Shown: one piece after another, positions 1-5,146 of the stretch
Numbering within the stretch: the stretch's first letter is position 1
Layout: each line of letters opens with the position of its first letter
From: Prevotellaceae bacterium
GTDB lineage: Bacteria > Bacteroidota > Bacteroidia > Bacteroidales > UBA932
DNA length: 5,723 bases
Assembly (NCBI GenBank): GCA_031267155.1
Contig: JAIRZR010000228.1
Location: 1-5,723, forward strand
Direction of reading: 5' to 3'
Program-made: the position numbers and the translations under genes
The notes under the pieces: model-generated
Told to the model about the DNA's origin: nothing
What the model saw: only the letters and a program-made list of their open reading frames with translations
The model's database searches: none

Positions 1-55
1 GTTTCAATTCCCGGAGCCTTGATTTCAACTCCGCAAGCTTTGTGTATGTTTCCAT
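1..55 (-). CDS. Unidentified protein, N-terminal fragment (cut by window edge)
   Basis: An ATG at 55 on the minus strand opens a frame that stays open to the window edge, giving METYTKLAELKSRLRELK. The 18 residues are rich in Lys, Arg, Glu and Leu and look like the start of a helix or coiled coil. The fragment is too short to name a family. The main support for a real gene is the Bacteroidota promoter at 88-121 on the same strand, which would give a short, AT-rich leader of roughly 25-30 bases. No strong Shine-Dalgarno sequence is seen, which is common in this phylum. It is divergent from the insertion-sequence remnant to its right. Confidence 0.5.
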   Translation of the reverse strand, partial: METYTKLAELKSRLRELK

Positions 56-87
56 TACAATATTAAAGTTTATATAAAAAAATCGTG

Positions 88-121
88 CAAAGCTAATGAT
101 AATTGTGAACTGTACGACAAA
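88..121 (-). promoter_or_regulatory. Bacteroidota-type promoter for the leftmost gene
   Basis: Read on the minus strand, TTTG (121-118) is followed after 22 bases by TAGCTTTG (95-88). This matches the phylum's -33 TTTG and -7 TAnnTTTG elements; the spacing is at the long end of the usual range. Transcription would start around 80-84 and run left into the gene beginning at 55. It is the best-formed promoter in the window, because both elements are present. Confidence 0.6.
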
Positions 122-184
122 AAATCATATTTGAATTACCTGCAGGACATTAAGAGAGTTAGAAACTAAAAGTTGAAAACGTTA

Positions 185-196
185 TTTAACGTTAAA
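185..196. repeat. 12-bp perfect palindrome beside the IS end
   Basis: TTTAACGTTAAA is a perfect palindrome. Its core AACGTTA also occurs as a direct copy at 178-184, so the heptamer appears twice 10 bases apart. It lies 6 bases outside the proposed left end of the insertion sequence. It could be an operator-like site, or the target sequence chosen by the element, but AT-rich DNA gives such palindromes by chance and no function can be assigned. Confidence 0.3.
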
Positions 197-202
197 ATCA
201 AA

Positions 203-220
203 TGTAAGAGTGTCTTGTCC
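203..220 (+). repeat. Probable left terminal end of the IS3-family remnant
   Basis: TGTAAGAGTGTCTTGTCC starts with the TG typical of IS3-family ends and lies 63 bases before the orfA start, a normal distance. No partner inverted repeat is found on the right, so the exact length of the terminal repeat and any target duplication cannot be read from this window. Confidence 0.5.
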
Positions 221-247
221 TGAAAATGCTTTACAAAAAAAGGACAA
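215..247 (+). other. Stem-loop just upstream of the transposase start
   Basis: TTGTCCT (215-221) and AGGACAA (241-247) are perfect inverted copies separated by 19 bases. The structure sits between the IS end and the orfA ATG at 266. Known IS elements often carry such leader hairpins to limit translation from outside transcripts, and that role is inferred here only from position. With a 7-bp stem and a 19-base loop it may be weak. Confidence 0.35.
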
Positions 248-265
248 TAAAAAAACAGGAAAGTT

Positions 266-646
266 ATGGTAGGACGGGGAAGAAAATTTCACTCGGAAGA
301 GTTTAAAGCGCGGAGAATAACAGCATATTACAGCAGTAATTAATCGGTGTCTATAATATTCCAACGGTTTGATATAAGCATGGATAGGGTCAACAGTTGG
401 GTTTATCGGAAAAGGACGGCAATCAATTCAAAGAAAAGGGTTAAATTAGCGTCCTTGGACATTACGTTTATGAAAGAGAAAGAATTGTCTGCCGGGGAAA
501 AGGATTCACGTATCATGGAATTGGAACGGGCGTTATCCACGGAAAAGATGCGGTCTGAAAATTTGGAAAAGATGATGGAAATCGCCGAACGGGAGTTAAA
601 AATCGACATCAGAAAAAAATCCGGTGCCAGACAGTCCATGAGATGA
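266..646 (+). pseudogene. IS3-family transposase OrfA, one premature stop
   Basis: Starting at ATG 266, with an AGGA Shine-Dalgarno at 257-260, the frame reads MVGRGRKFHSEEFKARR and on to a TAA at 341-343 (codon 26). The same frame then continues open to the TGA at 644-646. The whole is 126 codons, a normal OrfA length, so a single base change rather than a frameshift appears to have broken it. The part after the stop has a helix-turn-helix-like stretch ending in VNSWVYRKRTAINSKKR. A coiled coil of the leucine-zipper kind follows (around RIMELERALSTEKMRSENL), and the protein ends in AERELKIDIRKKSGARQS, a typical ending for this protein in Bacteroidota. OrfA normally binds the IS ends and is fused to OrfB by frameshifting. 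A GTG at 347 could in principle restart translation, but the product would lack the N-terminal part. Confidence 0.8.
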
Positions 647-921
647 GACAGGAGCAAACATTATATCGCATAGATGCTCCCTGTCGACTGTTTGGCAGGA
701 GTTGTCAGGCTTATTATGGGCGTTCGCATTATTTGGCAGCCCAAAGTGCTTGCGGAAGACAGCAAACTATCATCCAATACAGCATGTATTGCGGTCAGGC
801 CTGCAATGACGGACTGCAAGCTGAGATTGGCAGAAGGAGTTCTGAAATTATGTGCATACAAGCCTGTGAAAGGCAACTTTTTTTATTCTTTAAAATTTTT
901 TCGCGTAACGCCTCAAAATAA
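643..921 (+). pseudogene. IS3-family transposase OrfB, N-terminal remnant
   Basis: The ATG at 643 overlaps the orfA stop (ATGA), the usual IS3 layout. The first 35 or so codons contain CRLFGRSCQAYYGRSHYLA, close to the LCxLFGxSRQAYY pattern at the start of many OrfB proteins. After about position 760 the frame loses resemblance to the family and ends at 921 after 92 codons, against roughly 280-300 for an intact OrfB. The integrase core with its Asp-Asp-Glu triad is therefore absent. In the next frame, about 794-895, there is a stretch (KLRLAEGVLKL, then GNFFYSLK) that loosely recalls the following part of OrfB, so a frameshift near 760-790 is possible but unproven. The product, if made, would be inactive. 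Confidence 0.62.
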
Positions 922-966
922 TATTTTGCCTTATTTTTTTACTTCAGCTACTTCAAAATTTATTTA

Positions 967-974
967 TACCTTTG
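967..974 (+). promoter_or_regulatory. Bacteroidota -7 promoter element for the GH17 gene
   Basis: TACCTTTG matches TAnnTTTG exactly. It lies 83 bases before the GH17 start codon, which would leave an AT-rich leader of about 75-80 bases. No TTTG is found at the proper distance upstream, so the -33 element is poor. The site lies just to the right of the decayed insertion sequence, so it is either the gene's own promoter or sequence spared when the IS was trimmed. Confidence 0.5.
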
Positions 975-1057
975 CGAAAATTTATTTGCAACACAGTTTA
1001 AGCATATTGCAGGAAAAATGAAAACAATATGATATAATTTATTAAAAAAGCATCGGT

Positions 1058-3361
1058 ATGAAAACATGTAAATTCTTCAAAAACGTAACTGTAACGGCAG
1101 TGATAATGTTTGCCGTGAACATTGCCGGGATACAGGCACAGCCACAAATTGAAATGACCTGCGTTCCTCCCACAGGCGAGGGAGGAATTGCGGAAGGCAA
1201 AGTTGTCTGGAGTGAACTGACAGCTGAAAATGCAGATCAGTATGCGATTATCGCCATTCTTCGCGCTCCCTGGGGCGACGATTATGCGAAACCGACATAC
1301 GCCAATTATTTGAATCCGATTGATGCGTACGGTTATTTTTTTATTGATATCACAACAGAAGTAGGGGATGAACAATATTCCAGCTTCAATTTCTATCTGG
1401 TCAGTAAAGCGACATTCGCCGGGATCGGTGGCGAACAGGTGAAATCAGGTACGATGACAGGTCGATATCTCGGAGAACCGGCAATCGTTAACAGAAGCGA
1501 TATGAAATGGACTCTCAAATCTCCGGAACCGAACATCCGTCCGGGATTTGCTGATGCCGGAACAACAATAACATTATCGTCCCGGGAAGAAGGCCTCATC
1601 CGTTACACAGTGGATGGAAGCGATCCTGCAACATCACCGTCAGCACAAATTTACAGCAATACTGTCAACTTTAGCGTACCGTCTGCGGGTTACCTTATTA
1701 TTAAGGCTGTAACAGAAAAAGACGGTGTGTACAGCAATCCGGCTTCAATGCTCTGGATGCCAAAAGAACCGTACACTGCTCCGCTGTTTGGAGTCAACGT
1801 TTCGCTGGCTTTGGGCGGAGAACCCTGGGGACATGCGCTTTCGGAAGACGAAACCGCTGCAAGAATATCTCCGGTAGTTCCAATTGCGAAATGGGTTCGG
1901 ACATTTGGAACAGTCGGAAACGGTTTACCCTACATCAACAAAATAGCCAAGTCAAAGGGACTGCGCACGATGATTGGCGTTTATATCACGGGCGACATGT
2001 CCGGAAATAATGCGGAACAGCTTCTGGGATTGCGAAAAATTTTACAAACCGGTCCCGCTCCCGACCTTATAGCCGTGGGAAACGAAACCATCGGGACAGT
2101 ATCTCCGGCAGTTATTGCCGAATGTATTGATTCCGTACGCAGGATACTGAAAGATTTCAATCTTATTCTGCCGGTCGGAAGCGCCGATATCGGAGGGGCT
2201 TCGTGGAGCAGTCTTGTGATGAATAAACTTGACTTTGTCGGAGTAAATCTGTATCCCGGAACATGGGACAATGTGCCGGAAACGGAAATGTTGAATGTCC
2301 TTAAACAAAGCTATTCAAACGAACTGGAACGTTTCAAGTCCAGGTGCGTGCTGCTGACGGAAACCGGAACTCCTTACGCAGGAGCGCCATACAAGCCCTT
2401 AAATACAAATTATACCCAGACGCCTTCGACACGCAAAGCGGCGGAATATCTGAAAGGCGCCAGCGAATGGTCCAAGGAAAATTCCATTCCGCTATTCTAT
2501 TTCGAGGCTTACGACGAACCGGTAAAATCGCAAAACGGGGGACATAATATTGAGCAGTATTTCGGATTGATGAACAAAGATTTGGAAATACATTCCTTTT
2601 ACAAAAGCATAATCGGTTCTTCCGACGCTAATCTTTCCGGTATCACTGTTAACGGCAAACAGATAGACATTAACAATCCCGAATATGCAGTAAACTGCGA
2701 AGAAAATTCACTTGTCCTCGACCTGCAGTGTTCGCCACACGTGACTGTGAAAGTCAATGAAACAGCATATGTTCCCGGCCAACGCATTGACATTACAGAT
2801 GATATAACAAGCGTCAATATTCAGCTTATATCCGAAACAGGCGTCGAAAACTTTTATACCCTGAAAGTTATCACGCCTGTCAATGAAAGAAAACTTTACT
2901 ATCAGCGCTGGAACGACGTCATTGCCATAAACCGCAATCCTGTGAATAATGGAGGGTACAGCGTATCGGATATTCGCTGGTACACGCAGGACGGAACATT
3001 TATAAGCGAAGAATCCTATATTCAAATACAGGAATCGGCGTCCAATTATTATGCTGAAATTCAAATAGACAACGAATGGCGTCGTGTATGTGGCGTTCCG
3101 GAAAGAAAAACGGCTGACAAAATCATTGCATACCCCAATCCTGTTCCGCGGGGCGAAAGCCTCAAACTGCAGTTGCCAAAAACATTCGCCGAAGGGATTC
3201 TAAATATTTACAGTATCAGCGGGAAACTGCAAAAATCGGGATTGCCTTTGCCTGCAACATACATTGATGTAGATGTTTCGAGTCTGAATTCGGGCATATA
3301 TCTGATGTATGTTTCAGGAAAAGACGAAAACCCTCTGATGACAAAGATTATCATTGAATAA
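1058..3361 (+). CDS. Secreted GH17 beta-1,3-glucanase-family protein with T9SS sorting tail
   Basis: A 767-residue exported protein. Residues 1-27 form a signal peptide (Lys-rich start, hydrophobic core, likely cut after GIQA); there is no lipobox. Residues about 28-130 resemble a beta-rich module seen beside glycoside hydrolases (KPTYANYLNPI, then DITTEVGDE). Residues 162-232 look like a chitobiase C-terminal-type domain (IRYTVDGSDPATS). The catalytic domain spans about 243-518 and fits GH17, a clan GH-A barrel: LFGVNVS at its start, VGNETIG with E343 as the likely acid/base, LLTETGTPYAG with E435 as the likely nucleophile, and FEAYDEP at 482-488. GH17 enzymes cut or transfer beta-1,3-glucan chains such as laminarin. 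Residues 525-608 resemble a cadherin-like beta-sandwich. Residues 611-680 (LYYQRWNDVIAINRNPVNNG) resemble a module common in Bacteroidales T9SS proteins. Residues 689-767 (AYPNPV, GKLQKSG, LNSGIYLMYV) form a T9SS type A sorting domain, so the product should cross the outer membrane and be released or anchored. The start is supported by the signal peptide. Exact substrate and hydrolase versus transglycosylase activity are not known. Confidence 0.88.
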   Translation: MKTCKFFKNVTVTAVIMFAVNIAGIQAQPQIEMTCVPPTGEGGIAEGKVVWSELTAENADQYAIIAILRAPWGDDYAKPTYANYLNPIDAYGYFFIDITTEVGDEQYSSFNFYLVSKATFAGIGGEQVKSGTMTGRYLGEPAIVNRSDMKWTLKSPEPNIRPGFADAGTTITLSSREEGLIRYTVDGSDPATSPSAQIYSNTVNFSVPSAGYLIIKAVTEKDGVYSNPASMLWMPKEPYTAPLFGVNVSLALGGEPWGHALSEDETAARISPVVPIAKWVRTFGTVGNGLPYINKIAKSKGLRTMIGVYITGDMSGNNAEQLLGLRKILQTGPAPDLIAVGNETIGTVSPAVIAECIDSVRRILKDFNLILPVGSADIGGASWSSLVMNKLDFVGVNLYPGTWDNVPETEMLNVLKQSYSNELERFKSRCVLLTETGTPYAGAPYKPLNTNYTQTPSTRKAAEYLKGASEWSKENSIPLFYFEAYDEPVKSQNGGHNIEQYFGLMNKDLEIHSFYKSIIGSSDANLSGITVNGKQIDINNPEYAVNCEENSLVLDLQCSPHVTVKVNETAYVPGQRIDITDDITSVNIQLISETGVENFYTLKVITPVNERKLYYQRWNDVIAINRNPVNNGGYSVSDIRWYTQDGTFISEESYIQIQESASNYYAEIQIDNEWRRVCGVPERKTADKIIAYPNPVPRGESLKLQLPKTFAEGILNIYSISGKLQKSGLPLPATYIDVDVSSLNSGIYLMYVSGKDENPLMTKIIIE

Positions 3362-3524
3362 GCAAAAAAGCTACGGCAATATAGGCTTGTCATAACGGTA
3401 GAATTAAATAATTTTGAAACAAATCCCAATGATAGACCGGAAATTTGATCCCCTAATAATGAAGTGTTTATCATTTTCATGGAAAAAAATTTTCACACAG
3501 TGATACAGAATAAAAAGAAAACAG

Positions 3525-3532
3525 TATCTTTG
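3525..3532 (+). promoter_or_regulatory. Bacteroidota -7 promoter element for the sugar kinase
   Basis: TATCTTTG, followed directly by CACTC, matches TAnnTTTG. No clear -33 TTTG is found 19-23 bases upstream. Transcription would start near 3537-3542, giving a leader of about 45 bases to the ATG at 3584. This placement argues that the in-frame ATGs at 3464 and 3479, which lie upstream of the promoter, are not used. The rest of the 222-base gap after the GH17 gene is AT-rich, and I see no clean terminator hairpin in it. Confidence 0.55.
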
Positions 3533-3583
3533 CACTCGATTTTAAACGGTATTACGTTATATAATTATTTAAAATTGAACGAC

Positions 3584-4684
3584 ATGGATGTATTAAAAAT
3601 AAAATCGCAAGAAAAATGTATGTACGATTGCATATCGCTGGGAGAGGTGATGCTGCGTTTTGATCCGGGTAACGGACGCATACGCACGGCGCGGCAATTC
3701 CATGTGTGGGAAGGTGGAGGAGAATATAATGTATCTCGCGGACTGACAAAATGTTTCGGTCTGAAAACCGCTGTTGTTACCTCGTTTGCAAAAAATGACA
3801 CAGGGTATCTTGTCGAGGACTTTATCATGCAGGGAGGAGTCGATACGCGCTTTATCAAATGGGCAGACTTCGACGGCGTTGGACGTACTGTCCGCAACGG
3901 GTTTAACTTTACCGAACGCGGTTTTGGAATCCGCGGTGCAAAAGGCGTGTCCGACAGGGGAAATACTGCCGCATCCCAGCTGAAAAAGGGCGACATCGAC
4001 TGGGATTACATTTTTGGAAAATGCGGCGTGAGATGGTTTCATACCGGCGGTATTTTTGCCGCTCTTTCCGAAACTACTCCCGAAGTGGTGATCGAAGCTA
4101 CACGGATTGCTAAAAAATACGGTACTGTTGTATCATACGACCTTAATTACCGCCCTTCGCTGTGGAAATCCATAGGCGACAAGGCTAAAGCCCGGGAAGT
4201 GAACAGGGAAATAGCCAAATATGTCGATGTGATGATTGGAAACGAGGAGGATTTTACTGCATGTCTCGGTTTTGAAATAGAAGGAACAGACGAAAAGTTA
4301 AGCAAGCTGAATATTTCAGCTTACCGGAACATGATTGAAACGGCAATCGGGGAATATCCCAATTTCAAGGTAATTGCAACTACGCTCCGAACGGTAAAGT
4401 CGGCTACGGTCAATTCCTGGGGCGCAATATGCTGGGCCGATGGAGTATTTTACGAAGCCGCTCATCGCGAAGATCTCGAAATATTCGATCGCGTTGGCGG
4501 AGGCGACAGCTTTGCCTCGGGACTGGTGTACGGATTTCTGAGGTTCAACGACGCTCAAAAAGCAGTGGAATACGGAGCTGCTCACGGCGCTCTTGCCATG
4601 ACAACCCCGGGAGATACTTCAATGGCAACTCTCGACGAAGTGGAAAAACTGGTAAAAGGAGGAGGCGCACGCGTAGATCGCTGA
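3584..4684 (+). CDS. kdgK: PfkB-family sugar kinase, probable 2-keto-3-deoxygluconate kinase
   Basis: A cytoplasmic kinase of the ribokinase/PfkB fold, 366 residues from this start. The N-terminus shows CISLGEVMLRFDPG followed by WEGGGEYNVSRGL, the sugar-binding first PfkB signature. WFHTGGIFAAL and VVSYDLNYRPSLWK lie mid-protein, as in KDG kinases of Bacteroidota. IGNEEDF follows. DRVGGGDSFASGLVYGF is the second signature, with D308 as the catalytic base in a GGGD version of the usual GAGD anion-hole motif. KDG kinase phosphorylates 2-keto-3-deoxygluconate with ATP before aldolase cleavage, in uronate and pectin or alginate breakdown; another ketose or sugar acid remains possible. No kdgA aldolase or uronate gene lies beside it. 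The frame is open from ATG 3464, but ATG 3584 is preferred because a promoter lies between them and family members start near here; ATG 3620 (giving 354 residues) is a realistic alternative. Its stop is 10 bases before tRNA-Gln. Family certain, substrate moderately so. Confidence 0.85.
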   Translation: MDVLKIKSQEKCMYDCISLGEVMLRFDPGNGRIRTARQFHVWEGGGEYNVSRGLTKCFGLKTAVVTSFAKNDTGYLVEDFIMQGGVDTRFIKWADFDGVGRTVRNGFNFTERGFGIRGAKGVSDRGNTAASQLKKGDIDWDYIFGKCGVRWFHTGGIFAALSETTPEVVIEATRIAKKYGTVVSYDLNYRPSLWKSIGDKAKAREVNREIAKYVDVMIGNEEDFTACLGFEIEGTDEKLSKLNISAYRNMIETAIGEYPNFKVIATTLRTVKSATVNSWGAICWADGVFYEAAHREDLEIFDRVGGGDSFASGLVYGFLRFNDAQKAVEYGAAHGALAMTTPGDTSMATLDEVEKLVKGGGARVDR

Positions 4685-4694
4685 TATAATATAT

Positions 4695-4765
4695 TGTCCC
4701 ATGGTGTAATGGTAGCACTGCAGATTCTGGCTCTGCCTGTCTAGGTTCGAATCCCGGTGGGACAA
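4695..4765 (+). tRNA. tRNA-Gln (anticodon CTG)
   Basis: A full cloverleaf can be drawn. The acceptor stem TGTCCCA pairs with TGGGACA (7 bp), with discriminator A at 4765. The D-stem is GTGT/GCAC with loop AATGGTA. The anticodon stem GCAGA/TCTGC encloses loop TTCTGGC, placing anticodon CTG at 4727-4729, which reads CAG (Gln). The variable region is 4 bases and the T-loop is TTCGAAT. The U1-A72 closing pair is a known glutamine identity feature. CCA is not encoded (the DNA continues CAAG), so it must be added by nucleotidyltransferase. The T-stem CTAGG/CCCGG contains an A-C mismatch at its third pair and a T-G wobble beside it. The gene starts 10 bases after the kinase stop with no Bacteroidota promoter in between, so it may be cut out of the kinase transcript or use a promoter inside that gene. 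Confidence 0.93.
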
Positions 4766-4796
4766 CAAGTAGTTTTAGATTAGTAAGTTAACAATT

Positions 4797-4841
4797 AAAT
4801 GCCCGTAAAAATACCTGAAAATAAGGTTTTTACGGGTGTTT
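4797..4841 (+). terminator. Long hairpin, probable terminator of the kinase-tRNA unit
   Basis: CCCGTAAAAA (4802-4811) pairs with TTTTTACGGG (4827-4836). Inside it, CCT (4814-4816) pairs with AGG (4824-4826), with a two-base bulge (TA) on the left arm and a 7-base loop. Weaker pairs extend outwards to 4797 and 4841 (AAAT against GTTT). The downstream T run is short (TGTTTAGC), so this is an imperfect intrinsic terminator. It lies 31 bases after the tRNA and faces a minus-strand gene that ends at 5147, where a terminator for both directions would be useful. Confidence 0.65.
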
Positions 4842-5146
4842 AGCAAAAAGATGGCAATATACCTTAATCGCTGTTTTCTCGACATTTTTTATTGCACCCT
4901 GATTTGGCGTTTTTTTACATCCGTGTTACTGTCGATTCCTGGTACTGTCGCCTGATTTTGCTTAACCGTATCGGGCGGTTTAACCGTGTCCGATGGGTAA
5001 AATTCGACATTCGGTCGTAGTGTTTGCTGTTTTCCTCTTTTATATAGATTCCTGTTGAAAATCAGATCAATTTAGAATTCTTATAGTGGTTTATTCCCAA
5101 TCTTTACTGCTTAAACAGGAAATCGCATCATAATTCACACTTGAAA
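4842..5146. other. Gap between the terminator and the propeller gene
   Basis: This 305-base stretch has no frame with a convincing start codon on either strand. Its main content is the start-less minus-strand frame at 4889-5071. Between 5072 and 5146 the minus strand has only very short frames. No promoter, RNA gene or repeat is evident. Confidence 0.5.
4889..5071 (-). pseudogene. Start-less 60-codon reading frame, possible gene relic
   Basis: On the minus strand a frame is open for 60 codons, bounded upstream by TAA at 5074-5072 and ending in TAA at 4891-4889. It contains no ATG. The translation looks protein-like rather than random. It starts IDLIFNRNLYKRG, continues through an acidic, proline-rich middle with a near repeat (DTVKPPDTVK), and ends in a basic tail, KKRQIRVQ. 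This could be the C-terminal end of a lost protein, perhaps a lipoprotein or envelope protein tail, left behind downstream of the propeller gene on the same strand. It could also be chance: a 60-codon open frame is not rare. I do not recognise a family. Confidence 0.35.

Larger units (their letters stand above)
203..905 (+). mobile_element. Decayed IS3-family insertion sequence, right end missing
   Basis: The stretch begins with TGTAAGAGTGTC, a TG-starting end as expected for IS3 elements. It is followed by a two-frame transposase arrangement in which orfA overlaps the start of orfB by ATGA at 643-646. OrfA has an internal stop and orfB is reduced to its N-terminal part, with none of the DDE catalytic domain. 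No copy of the reverse complement of the left end is seen between 750 and 1057, so the right end appears deleted. The right boundary given is approximate: recognisable transposase sequence fades after about 760, and only a weak frame-shifted echo may continue to about 895. The element cannot move by itself. Family assignment rests on recall of Bacteroidota IS3 proteins, not on a search. Confidence 0.72.

Noticed and set aside
674..1021. Open frame of 115 codons on the plus strand after the transposase remnant
   Set aside because: It overlaps the orfB remnant and runs into AT-rich, low-complexity sequence. It has no Shine-Dalgarno or family signal as a whole. Part of it (about 794-895) may be frame-shifted orfB, which is noted there.
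998..1375. Minus-strand frame of 125 codons opposite the GH17 signal peptide region
   Set aside because: It is antisense to a well-supported gene, is rich in Cys, Phe and Ile, and has no promoter or recognisable domain.
3565..4042. Two long minus-strand frames (143 and 149 codons) opposite the kinase
   Set aside because: Both are shadows of the strong PfkB frame and show no family motif.
1058..4684. GH17 gene and kinase as one polysaccharide-degradation operon
   Set aside because: A 222-base gap with its own promoter element separates them, and GH17 products (glucose, oligoglucans) do not lead to ketodeoxygluconate.
4695..4765. tRNA-Gln as an integration site for a mobile element
   Set aside because: No second copy of the tRNA 3' end and no integrase gene are found in the window.
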